A program made the position numbers and the translations under genes. The notes under the pieces were generated by a model. It saw nothing but the letters and a program-made list of their open reading frames with translations. It was not told the DNA's origin and ran no database searches. Source: Marinomonas arctica (GTDB lineage Bacteria; Pseudomonadota; Gammaproteobacteria; Pseudomonadales; Marinomonadaceae). Taken from it: a DNA stretch of 64,000 bases. Shown in pieces: positions 6,798 through 14,995 of this stretch (positions are counted from its first letter, which is position 1; each line of letters opens with the position of its first letter). The stretch covers positions 1-64,000 of the forward strand of contig NZ_QHJF01000030.1 of assembly GCF_003259225.1 (NCBI RefSeq). Direction: 5' to 3'.

Positions 6798-8123
6798 ATG
6801 AAAACACTTACTATCCAAGCTCTGACTCAACAAGAATGGCGCGATATCGCTATATTAAAACTACTCAATCCTGAAAGAGGGACAGCTAGCCCGAGTCGTC
6901 TTGGTTATGAGTTTGAATATTCCGTCGAGTGGTTAGATCTTAACGATGAGCGTGCTTGCAGCTTAGTGCTACCTGTACAAATTATGATTGAGCATGAAGC
7001 CGATCATTGGTTTGGCTTTTTAGAAGATATTGTTCCGGCTGGTGCAGCCCGTCGATATTTAATCGACTTATGGGGACTTCAAACCCTTTCTTCTAGTGAA
7101 CAAGACACTGCCTTATTGGAGAAAGGTACTATTGCGCCAGTTGGCAATCTGAGAATAAAAGAGTCTCTCCCCACCTTACCAGCTGATTCCACTCTTCATC
7201 TTAGAAAATTCACTTTACATGATGTGGTCGAACGCGACTCTAGCTTTTTAGAATATGCTCAAGAGATGGGAGCCATTAGTGGCGGTGCAACGGGCGCAGG
7301 GGGCGAAGCCCCCAAACTGTTAGTGCGTTGCTCAGCACAAGGAGAAATTTGGATTGATACGTTTCAAGAGCAACATGATATTGCTGATGCTCATTATCTG
7401 GTGAAGTTCCCACGTGGTCGCAAGACACGAGATGACTGCGATATTCTACGAGCGGAGTATCATTTCTACCATGAATTAACTGATATGGGATTTAATACGA
7501 TCAGCACAGAGAAAATGAAGCTACTAGAGGGAAGCCGATACCCTTCTCTTTGGCTTCCAAGGTTTGATACTCATTGGAATGAACTCAACTGGGAACGCTA
7601 TGGTTTGGAATCTATTTTTTCTGTGTTAAACAAACCTGCTGGGAGCTACCTTAATCATTTTGAGGTCATCCGTTCTGTTTGTAACGTACTACAAAAGCAA
7701 TCAACAGAGTTTGATACTGCACGTTTTGTGTGCGAATGGCTAAGCCGCGATTTGCTCAATATCGCTTTCGGCAACTCAGATAACCATGGTCGTAATACCG
7801 CTCTCCTTAAAAAGCCTAACGATATTTGGTTATCCCCTATTTATGACTTTGCACCAATGAAAGTAGATCCTGAAGGTATCACTAGAACCACAAAATGGGG
7901 ATCACCATTTGAAGAAGGCGGAGAGTATCGCTGGCAAGCCATTACAGAAGAGCTTGATGATTTATGCCCGTATGACACTTCATTCTCAGCATTAAAACAA
8001 ACCGCAAGCAAGCTTATTGGTTTACAACAACGCCTGGAGGCGAGAGGCGTACCTGAACGTATTTTAGAGGTTATTCAAGTTAAATGGTTAGAAACGAAAC
8101 TAGCACGTTGGGGTCTTTTATGA
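6798..8123 (+). CDS. hipA: HipA family serine/threonine kinase toxin
   Basis: 441 residues. The catalytic loop GNSDNHGRN (about 325-333) contains the Asp and Asn of the HipA kinase fold, and SPIYDFAP (about 344-351) is the metal-binding Asp motif. The Gly-rich SGGATGAGGEAPK (about 162-174) replaces the SGxQPK motif of classical HipA. HipA kinases phosphorylate targets such as glutamyl-tRNA synthetase to stop growth; the target here is not known. The stop overlaps the ATG of the HTH gene by ATGA, so the two are translationally coupled. The toxin-first order is the reverse of E. coli hipBA. Confidence 0.87.
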   Translation: MKTLTIQALTQQEWRDIAILKLLNPERGTASPSRLGYEFEYSVEWLDLNDERACSLVLPVQIMIEHEADHWFGFLEDIVPAGAARRYLIDLWGLQTLSSSEQDTALLEKGTIAPVGNLRIKESLPTLPADSTLHLRKFTLHDVVERDSSFLEYAQEMGAISGGATGAGGEAPKLLVRCSAQGEIWIDTFQEQHDIADAHYLVKFPRGRKTRDDCDILRAEYHFYHELTDMGFNTISTEKMKLLEGSRYPSLWLPRFDTHWNELNWERYGLESIFSVLNKPAGSYLNHFEVIRSVCNVLQKQSTEFDTARFVCEWLSRDLLNIAFGNSDNHGRNTALLKKPNDIWLSPIYDFAPMKVDPEGITRTTKWGSPFEEGGEYRWQAITEELDDLCPYDTSFSALKQTASKLIGLQQRLEARGVPERILEVIQVKWLETKLARWGLL

Positions 8124-8446
8124 ACATGACAGCTTCCGAACGCCAAGCTTTATTAGTAGAGCTTCTACAACAGCACATGTTAGGTGGGCTCACCCAAGGA
8201 CAAATGTTAAAACGCCTTCGTAAGGAGGTATTGGGCTTTTCTCAAACTCGTTATGCAGAGTTAGTTGGAGTGAGCCGTCGTACCTTGACGGATATCGAAC
8301 AAGACAAAGGCAGCCAAGTACAAAGCATTATCGACAAGGTATTCAAGCCACTGGGAATGAAATCTGGACTAACGCCAATTCATCCTCATGTCGCGAAACA
8401 TATAATGGCTGGCACTCAACTTGATGGCGACTTAAAGGTGAAATAG
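8120..8446 (+). CDS. hipB: HipB-like Xre family antitoxin
   Basis: 108 residues from ATG 8120, overlapping the hipA stop by 4 bp; a second ATG lies two codons later. Residues about 35-75 (LGFSQTRYAELVGVSRRTLTDIEQDKG) form a Cro/C1-type helix-turn-helix. An N-terminal helical extension (about 30 residues) precedes it. By family it should bind the HipA-like kinase and repress the operon at the three palindromes upstream. No terminator is seen in the 47 bp before the convergent neighbour. Confidence 0.85.
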   Translation: MNMTASERQALLVELLQQHMLGGLTQGQMLKRLRKEVLGFSQTRYAELVGVSRRTLTDIEQDKGSQVQSIIDKVFKPLGMKSGLTPIHPHVAKHIMAGTQLDGDLKVK

Positions 8447-8493
8447 CAATATTGTGAGCTCTAGCTCCACAAGTAATCGAATTAATCCAACCC

Positions 8494-9183
8494 CTACTTT
8501 ATCCACTCAGCTAAACGTTCTGACTCCGGCCACCAAGTAAAAACATCCAGCCAAGCATTGGCATCTGGGCTGAACCAGTAACCCACAGCACAGCCGAGCA
8601 CTAACATCAATGAAGCCAGTGGTTCGCCCCAATCCGTTAGTTTCAGTGCGCTACCAAATGAGCGTTTAATACGCATGCCAGACAGTTCAATACTGTAGAG
8701 TTCATCCAGAATCAGATGGATGGTCGCGCCGAAGAAGATAAATCCGCCAATGCCCCAGGCGGTTTTCGCCTCCAGTGCAAACAAGTGGTAAGCGGTAGGT
8801 ACGGCAAGAGCCGCAAACATAAGATTCGCAAGCAAACTGTGCAGCGCCCCTCTGTGTATGGTGAATTGTTCAAACACACACTGGATGGGGAAGCGCACGA
8901 CGAGATAGCTCACGATCGCTAAGGCAAGCACTTGCCAATGGAGCAGTTTATCCAACGAAAATGCGATGGCGAGCCCCGCGACCAATGCTCCAAACAATCG
9001 AAAGACTAATCGAATCGCGGCGGAGTCATCGGCGTCAATATCAGGCAATAAGCCTCCCAGCGTTCCAGCCAAAACGTAAAAAATCGCCTCGTTCATATTG
9101 GCGTAGCCCAAAATAAAGGCGCTCGCGGCCAATGGCGCACTGAGTATGGCGGCCACAGTAACGTGGGTTTTGAAGTCAGCCAT
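8494..9183 (-). CDS. YdjM-like metal-dependent hydrolase-fold membrane protein
   Basis: 229 residues. The opening MADFKTHVTVAA and the motif GGLLPDIDADDSAAIR match the YdjM/LexA-binding inner-membrane family (Pfam YdjM). Several hydrophobic segments, with conserved HRGALHSLLANL and FFGATIHLILDELYS, place His/Asp residues near the membrane as in related metal-dependent hydrolases. The enzymatic activity is not established. No SOS-box-like CTGT-N8-ACAG is visible upstream, unlike E. coli ydjM. A small TCCGC-TTTT-GCGGA hairpin lies at 9217-9230 in the leader. Confidence 0.8.
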   Translation of the reverse strand: MADFKTHVTVAAILSAPLAASAFILGYANMNEAIFYVLAGTLGGLLPDIDADDSAAIRLVFRLFGALVAGLAIAFSLDKLLHWQVLALAIVSYLVVRFPIQCVFEQFTIHRGALHSLLANLMFAALAVPTAYHLFALEAKTAWGIGGFIFFGATIHLILDELYSIELSGMRIKRSFGSALKLTDWGEPLASLMLVLGCAVGYWFSPDANAWLDVFTWWPESERLAEWIK

Positions 9184-9385
9184 ATAGGAGTTTCCTTGTT
9201 GTTTTATAAGGTGAAATCCGCTTTTGCGGAGGATGAAATTTCGATGGGCGCATGCTACAGGAATCGAGATCTAGAATCTGCGCACGCTAAATTAAAGATT
9301 CATTAAAGATTCGCTTCTTTATTGTTTATACTTGTGTAAGCAATAGGCTAAGAAAAGCCTCGTTAAACCGATTAAGAGACAATGA

Positions 9386-10066
9386 ATGGCAAAGCGTAAA
9401 CGCGGTATTTTCAAAACAATTTGGGCCATTCTGTGGCGTACTTTGCTGTTACTGGTGCTTGTTTTACTGGTGTTTCGCTTTGCGTCAATACCCACAACAG
9501 CGTTTATGCTGCAAAGCGATTATCCAGTGAAACAGACATGGATCAGCATTGATGAGTTGCCGCCTCATATGCCGTTGGCAGTGGTGGCGTCGGAAGATCA
9601 GCGTTTCCCTGAGCACTTTGGTGTCGATTTCGCTGAAATCAGCAAAGCACTCAGCCAATACGACGAAGGCGACGGTCTGCGTGGCGCGAGCACCATCTCG
9701 CAACAAACCGCAAAGAATCTTTTTCTATGGTCGGGTCGCAGCTTTGTCCGCAAGGGGCTAGAAGCCGGTTTGGCGATAGGGCTGGAAACTCTTTGGGGTA
9801 AAAAACGTATCTTAGAAGTGTATTTAAACGTGGCGGAATTTGGCAAAGGCATTTACGGTGTCGAAGCCGCCAGCCAACATTATTTTGGTCGCTCCGCCAG
9901 CAAACTCAGCATGAACCAAGCCGCACGACTTGCCGTGCTGCTACCCAGTCCACGAACTCGCAACCCTAATAGTTTAACCTATTATCTTGGCCAAAGAGTC
10001 GACTGGGTCGAACGCCAAATGCAGCAACTAGGGCCTGACTATTTAAAACCGATTCTTGATCATTAA
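9386..10066 (+). CDS. mtgA: Monofunctional biosynthetic peptidoglycan transglycosylase
   Basis: 226 residues, the usual length. A single N-terminal membrane anchor (about 10-32) is followed by a GT51 domain: the catalytic Glu lies in ASEDQRFPEHFGVD (motif 1), then GASTISQQTAKNLFLW (motif 2), KRILEVYLNVAEFG (motif 3) and a final AARLAVLLPSPRTRNP. It polymerises lipid II into glycan strands on the outer face of the inner membrane. The ATG at 9386 opens MAKRKRG; an ATG 4 bp upstream is out of frame and stops after five codons. Transcribed alone. Confidence 0.95.
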   Translation: MAKRKRGIFKTIWAILWRTLLLLVLVLLVFRFASIPTTAFMLQSDYPVKQTWISIDELPPHMPLAVVASEDQRFPEHFGVDFAEISKALSQYDEGDGLRGASTISQQTAKNLFLWSGRSFVRKGLEAGLAIGLETLWGKKRILEVYLNVAEFGKGIYGVEAASQHYFGRSASKLSMNQAARLAVLLPSPRTRNPNSLTYYLGQRVDWVERQMQQLGPDYLKPILDH

Positions 10067-10245
10067 GAGATAAATCAGCTACCCATTTTTGTCTTACCTC
10101 TTAGCTATGTGAATAGCAACTGTTTAAAAGTATTCGGACTATCAACGAGCGTTCCACCTATTGGAACACTTTCTAGTTTTTCATTTACTTTTTTTGTCTT
10201 AACGTAATGATGCATGTAATAAAAACAACAAAACAGGCTCAGATT

Positions 10246-11148
10246 ATGATGAAGCAAATTTCCCAATACGCTCTTTTATCGATAGGTTTGGTAACTGTAC
10301 CAGCGATAGCGAAAACACAAGTAATTACACTTGGCACTGGTACGCCAGTGACAACCCCTGAGCGGGTCGGCTCTTCTACCGCCGTGGTGTATAACGACAA
10401 AGCTTATCTTTTCGACATTGGCCCAGGAGCAGTCCATCGCGCTATTCAGGCAGCGGCAAATGGCTTTCCTCAACTTGCTCCAACCAAGATTGAGCATTTA
10501 TTTATCACGCATCTACATAGCGACCATATTTTGGATTACGCAGAGCTTGCATCAACACTCTGGTGGCGTCGTGACAATCAGATTTCTGCCTACGGTCCGA
10601 AGGGTATTCAATCCTTAACCGACGGTTATTATCAAATGTTGCAAGTCGATTTAGATTTACGTATCAATGGTTCACAGCCAGTCCAAAGCCCAGAACTATA
10701 CAAAGTTAAGGTCAATGAATATGAACAGGGTGGATGGGTGTTTAAAGATGGTGATGTAACTATTGAGGCCTTTGATGTCCCCCATGGCGATATTAAACCA
10801 GCCTTTGGCTATAAAATTACGACACCAGATAAAACGATCGTGATCTCTGGCGATACTGGTTATAGTGAAAAGCTCATTGAGATGGCACAAGGCGTTGACA
10901 TCTTAGTCCATGAAGTAATCAATGATGAAGCATTGAAAAAAGTCTCACCAGCTTGGCAAAATTACCATTCTCATGCCCATACGCCTGCCACGGAGTTGGC
11001 AAAAGTCGCCAATGCCACTAAGCCAAAATTGTTAGTTTTAACGCACCTTCTGTATTACGCAGAACCAGTACAGTCGACAGCCGAACAGGTACGTGAGCAT
11101 TATAATGGCAAGGTCGTTCTCGCCAATGATTTGGACGTTTTTGAATAA
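10246..11148 (+). CDS. Secreted metallo-beta-lactamase-fold hydrolase
   Basis: 300 residues from ATG 10246; an upstream in-frame ATG at 10207 would add a non-signal extension. MMKQISQYALLSIGLVTVPAIA is a signal peptide, so the enzyme is periplasmic. The zinc motif HLHSDH lies at residues 89-94, the next metal ligand in VISGDTGYS and the final His in LVLTHLLYY. The overall order resembles ribonuclease Z/arylsulfatase-like members of the superfamily. Substrate unknown. The IclR gene begins 18 bp downstream on the same strand, so the two are probably one operon and the regulator may respond to the product. Confidence 0.82.
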   Translation: MMKQISQYALLSIGLVTVPAIAKTQVITLGTGTPVTTPERVGSSTAVVYNDKAYLFDIGPGAVHRAIQAAANGFPQLAPTKIEHLFITHLHSDHILDYAELASTLWWRRDNQISAYGPKGIQSLTDGYYQMLQVDLDLRINGSQPVQSPELYKVKVNEYEQGGWVFKDGDVTIEAFDVPHGDIKPAFGYKITTPDKTIVISGDTGYSEKLIEMAQGVDILVHEVINDEALKKVSPAWQNYHSHAHTPATELAKVANATKPKLLVLTHLLYYAEPVQSTAEQVREHYNGKVVLANDLDVFE

Positions 11149-11166
11149 CAAAGCGAGCTTACATTT

Positions 11167-11943
11167 ATGACAATAGCCCTTGATCGTGGTATCAAAATCC
11201 TAAAAGAGCTTGGTAATGCTCAAGGGCTAACATTGTCTGAAATCACTAAGCGAACAGGCATTCCGAAAAGCACCACACATCGGCTTTTAAAAAGCCTTTG
11301 TGGGCAAAACTTAGTGAGACAAAACAGACTCGATCAACGTTATCGAAGCAATGTATTATTACCCCAGCAGTCCGAGATTCACATCCCTCCTGCAGATCAA
11401 CCTCTGCTTGAAATTGCATGCAAATATGCAGAGTCACTGACCAGTCAAGTACTCTGGCCTTCCGATATTTTCATCCCAATAGGAGATGAACTTTTTTTTA
11501 TTGAAAGCACTCGCGCGTTAACCCGCGTGTATATCCCACATTGTCGAATTCAAACAAAAATAAATATTATAAATTCCGCCGCTGGTCGCGTATTACTTGC
11601 TTACAGCGACGATCAAACAGCCGATAGATACTTACAGCAAACTTGGCTGGAGAAAACCTCCTCCGAGATAGAAAAGAAACAATTCTTAGAGGCTTGGCCC
11701 ACACTGCGTAACAAAATACGTCAACAAGGATTTGCTTTTCGTGCACCGACCTACTTTGGAAAACCTGGAGCGGGAGATGGGCTCCGAGCAATAGCGGTAC
11801 CGATATTAAACGGCAATAAAGTAAGAGCCTGTATCAATTTAGTTTGGCCTAGTTTATATGCAAGCGAAGAGGCTTTTGCCAGAGATTACGCTAAACTACT
11901 CATCCAAACCGCCAATGAAATTAGCTCGTGCTTAAAAGACTAG
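11167..11943 (+). CDS. IclR family transcriptional regulator
   Basis: 258 residues. The N-terminal winged helix-turn-helix (about 5-60) contains LTLSEITKRTGIPKSTTHRLLKSL, typical of IclR. The C-terminal effector domain ends with the family pattern GDGLRAIAVPILNGNKVRACINLVWP. It follows the metallo-beta-lactamase gene by 18 bp. IclR proteins usually control adjacent catabolic genes in response to small organic acids or aromatic compounds; the effector here is unknown. Confidence 0.88.
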   Translation: MTIALDRGIKILKELGNAQGLTLSEITKRTGIPKSTTHRLLKSLCGQNLVRQNRLDQRYRSNVLLPQQSEIHIPPADQPLLEIACKYAESLTSQVLWPSDIFIPIGDELFFIESTRALTRVYIPHCRIQTKINIINSAAGRVLLAYSDDQTADRYLQQTWLEKTSSEIEKKQFLEAWPTLRNKIRQQGFAFRAPTYFGKPGAGDGLRAIAVPILNGNKVRACINLVWPSLYASEEAFARDYAKLLIQTANEISSCLKD

Positions 11944-11989
11944 ATGGCTTTCAATTCCTTAACGTCCGCTCTACGACTTTCCCCATATA

Positions 11990-12024
11990 AAGCCTCACAG
12001 GTCCCGAATTTACAGGGCTTTTTT
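11990..12024 (+). terminator. Possible terminator after the IclR gene
   Basis: AAGCCT pairs imperfectly with AGGGCTT across an 18-nt loop and is followed by a T-run. Weak stem, but well placed downstream of the operon. Confidence 0.45.
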
Positions 12025-12082
12025 GTAGGTCATTTGCTAGAATCTGCCTTATTCCGTTTCGGTATTATTTTAAAGGCAAGCT

Positions 12083-14011
12083 ATGACCGTTCTTCTGATG
12101 ACCCCACCCATGACGCAATTGAATACGCCGTATCCCGCGACGGCGTATCTGACTGGCTTTTTGCGATCTCGGGGCTATGAGGCGGTGCAACGCGATCCGG
12201 CCATTGAGCTGTTCCTTGAGATGATGACAGCACCGGCGCTGGACATTATTCGTCAGCATGTAGAAGACAATTTTGAGTCATTTGAAGACGATGAACTGCC
12301 CGATGCGGTGTTTTGTTTCTTAGCCGAATTTGACCGCTACCGTCTGTGTGTCGAACCGGTTATTCGCTTTTTACAAGGCAAGGATTCCAGTCTTGCGCTG
12401 CGTATTGTTTCGCGGCGTTTTTTGCCAGAAGGCCCAGCGTTCGACACCATTACGCAGATGGAAGAAGTGTCAGGCGATATTCTCAAAACCGCTTTTGGTC
12501 AGCTTGGCGTGCAGGACAAAGCCAAGTATTTGGCTACGTTGTTTATCAATGATTTGTCGGCGGTGATCACGCAAGGCGTTGACCCGTATTTTGAAGTCAG
12601 CCGTTATGGCGAGCGTTTGGCAGCGGCCAACCCAAGTTTTGATGACCTCTACAATACCCTGATGGGCGAGCCGAGCTTTAGCTCAGAAATCCTAGAGCAG
12701 TTAGTTGAGCAGTACTTGGAAGAAACTCAGCCTAGTGTGGTGGCCTTAACCGTACCGTTTCCCGGCAATATGCTAGGCGCATTACGCATTGCGCAAACGT
12801 GTAAAGCCATCAACCCTGACTTGCCTGTTGTGTTGGGCGGTGGGTTTGTCAACACAGAACTGCGCGCACTGAAAGATCCTCGCGTATTTGAGTTTGTCGA
12901 TTTCATCTGTCTGGATGATGGCGAACGCCCGTTTATGACCTTGCTGGAATTCTTTGACGGCCAGCGTGAAATCGATGAGTTAGTACGTACTTACTTTCTT
13001 GCTGAAGACAACAATGGCGAGCCTTATGTTCACTACAATGAAAATGCCGAGCTGCATGATATTCCGCAAACCGATGTCGGCACGCCAATTTATGACGGCT
13101 TGCCGTTAACCGAATACTTGTCACTCTGTGAAATGCTCAACCCCATGCACCGCATCTGGAGCGATGGACGCTGGAATAAGCTAACCATCGCCCACGGTTG
13201 TTATTGGCGTAAATGCAGTTTCTGTGATGTGACGTTGGATTACATCGATCGTTACGATGCGGCTGGCGCCGATATTCTGGTAGATCGTATTGAAGAGTTG
13301 ATTGCCGAAACCGGTCAGACTGGCTTCCACTTTGTCGACGAAGCCGCGCCGCCAAAAGCGCTGTTTGCGCTAGCAAGACGCCTAATCGAACGGGGCGTAG
13401 TGATCAGTTGGTGGGGCAATATTCGTTTTGAAAAAACCTTTACGCCAGAGCGCTGCCAGTTATTGGCGGATTCTGGCTGTATCGCCGTAAGCGGTGGTCT
13501 TGAAGTGGCCTCTGATAGATTGCTAAAACTGATGAAAAAAGGCGTCAGTGTTGAGCAAGTGGCGCGCGTAACCAAAGCTTTCAGTGATGCGGGTATTCTA
13601 GTGCATTCTTATTTGATGTACGGTTTCCCCACACAAACCGAGCAAGAAACCATTGATGCGCTCGAAATGGTGCGTCAAATGATGGCGCAAGAATGCTTCC
13701 AATCGGCGTTCTGGCATCGATTCGCGGCTACGGCACACAGCCCAATTGGCATTAATCCGGAAGAATATGGCATCACGCTCGCGGAACGCCCTGATATCTT
13801 GTTCGCGGAAAACGATGTGGATTTCACCGATCCAACCGGCACGGATCACGATATGTTGGGCGACGGACTGCGCAAAGCACTCTACAACTACATGCACGGC
13901 ATCGGCTTTGATCAACCCATGGATTTCTGGTTTAATAAACCCGTGAAACGCACCTTGGTGAAAAAAGACCTAATTGCCAAAGCCTTAAACGACCTGATTG
14001 TCAGCAGTTAG
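12083..14011 (+). CDS. B12-binding-domain-like radical SAM protein
   Basis: 642 residues. The middle (about 210-300) has a cobalamin-domain-like Rossmann segment (SVVALTVPFPGNMLGALRIAQ, VVLGGGF, DDGERP) but lacks the DxHxxG cobalt-ligand motif. The iron-sulfur motif is GCYWRKCSFC with Cys at about 373, 378 and 381, that is CX4CX2C rather than CX3CX2C. SAM-domain elements follow: GFHFVDEAAPP, VISWWGNIRFEKTF, GCIAVSGGLEVASDRLL, LMYGFPTQTEQE. The reaction is unknown. The start follows AAGGCAAGCT. It is a single gene with a terminator downstream. Confidence 0.8.
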   Translation: MTVLLMTPPMTQLNTPYPATAYLTGFLRSRGYEAVQRDPAIELFLEMMTAPALDIIRQHVEDNFESFEDDELPDAVFCFLAEFDRYRLCVEPVIRFLQGKDSSLALRIVSRRFLPEGPAFDTITQMEEVSGDILKTAFGQLGVQDKAKYLATLFINDLSAVITQGVDPYFEVSRYGERLAAANPSFDDLYNTLMGEPSFSSEILEQLVEQYLEETQPSVVALTVPFPGNMLGALRIAQTCKAINPDLPVVLGGGFVNTELRALKDPRVFEFVDFICLDDGERPFMTLLEFFDGQREIDELVRTYFLAEDNNGEPYVHYNENAELHDIPQTDVGTPIYDGLPLTEYLSLCEMLNPMHRIWSDGRWNKLTIAHGCYWRKCSFCDVTLDYIDRYDAAGADILVDRIEELIAETGQTGFHFVDEAAPPKALFALARRLIERGVVISWWGNIRFEKTFTPERCQLLADSGCIAVSGGLEVASDRLLKLMKKGVSVEQVARVTKAFSDAGILVHSYLMYGFPTQTEQETIDALEMVRQMMAQECFQSAFWHRFAATAHSPIGINPEEYGITLAERPDILFAENDVDFTDPTGTDHDMLGDGLRKALYNYMHGIGFDQPMDFWFNKPVKRTLVKKDLIAKALNDLIVSS

Positions 14012-14071
14012 TAACTAGACTGGGACACTGTCTGACGTTATTACAGGTAAGGCTTTTTCAATGACATCAAT

Positions 14072-14141
14072 AAAAGCCCATTGGTGTCTTCACTCGCTCC
14101 TTTTCTAAACCTATATCAGGTTTCACCTGCCGGGCTTTTTT
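14072..14141 (+). terminator. Terminator after the radical SAM gene
   Basis: AAAAGCCC (14072-14079) pairs with GGGCTTTT (14132-14139), with a smaller AAACCT/AGGTTT hairpin inside and a T-run at the end. Confidence 0.6.
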
Positions 14142-14212
14142 ATATTTGAAATACGCTTGTCATACTATCAGATAAGGGGTGTCATCATTCCTGCAACAAA
14201 ATAGATACAAAT

Positions 14213-14233
14213 AATAACGATTACCATTATAAT
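14213..14233 (+). promoter_or_regulatory. Fur-box-like site overlapping a -10 element
   Basis: 14213-14231 matches the Fur consensus GATAATGATAATCATTATC at 14 of 19 positions, with the core cgATtAcCATTAT. TATAAT at 14228-14233 overlaps its right half, so iron-loaded Fur would block transcription of the cytochrome gene that begins 53 bp downstream. Confidence 0.5.
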
Positions 14234-14285
14234 TTGTGCTCTTCTATATCTATGGACAAGACGAACATTAAGGAGCCAATAAACA

Positions 14286-14897
14286 ATGACGTTAAATATA
14301 AACGCTTTCGATACAACGAACCAACGCACAGTGCAATGGCGCGATAGCCCAAGCCGTTATGGCCGAATAAGCCGTGTACTGCATTGGCTCACTGCCATCT
14401 TAGTGATGCTTCAATTCACCGTGGTACTGGCATGGCGAGGAACGGGGAAAAACACGGTTACACTATTTTTATCAGACATTGGCCCTCATGGCACATTGGG
14501 TCTGATGATCTTGATTGTCACCCTAGTACGTTTCATTTGGGCATGGCTTAACCGACAGCAGCGCCCCCCAAAAACACCGAGTGTATGTGGTAAATTAGCG
14601 CGCGTTGTGCACGTTACTTTTTATGTGATACTGCTGTGTTTACCCACTTTAGCACTGCTACGCCAATACGGGGAAGGCTATGCGATTCAATTCTATGGCA
14701 TGATTCTCGTGACCGAAGCAGAGCGCGATATTGCTTGGATGATTGCTCCAGCCGACCTTTTACACAGTCCGCTTGCATGGCTGCTCGGCGGATTAATCAC
14801 AGGGCATATCATCATGGCGCTGACTCATCACTTTTGGTTTAAAGATAAGACTTTGGCACGTATGTTAGGACAAACCAGTGATGGATCACCATCATAG
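14286..14897 (+). CDS. Cytochrome b561 family protein
   Basis: 203 residues with four predicted membrane helices. His33 (RISRVLHWL), His68 (IGPHGTLG), His109 (ARVVHV) and His174 (ITGHIIMAL) fit the heme b ligand pattern of bacterial cytochrome b561 (CybB-like). The protein would pass electrons between quinol and a periplasmic or membrane partner. The start follows AAGGAG with good spacing. A Fur-box-like site covers its promoter, suggesting induction in iron limitation. A separate gene follows about 100 bp downstream. Confidence 0.88.
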   Translation: MTLNINAFDTTNQRTVQWRDSPSRYGRISRVLHWLTAILVMLQFTVVLAWRGTGKNTVTLFLSDIGPHGTLGLMILIVTLVRFIWAWLNRQQRPPKTPSVCGKLARVVHVTFYVILLCLPTLALLRQYGEGYAIQFYGMILVTEAERDIAWMIAPADLLHSPLAWLLGGLITGHIIMALTHHFWFKDKTLARMLGQTSDGSPS

Positions 14898-14995
14898 ATC
14901 ACAGACGGCTTAAAGAATAAACGAACCTTCCAATCTGCCATTTAGAAGCGTGTGTGTTACTCTTTAACGTAATAACTGGATACTAGGAGCGTCCC

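Noticed and set aside
9184-9385. LexA box upstream of the YdjM-like gene
   Set aside because: No CTGT-N8-ACAG or close variant found, although E. coli ydjM is under LexA control.
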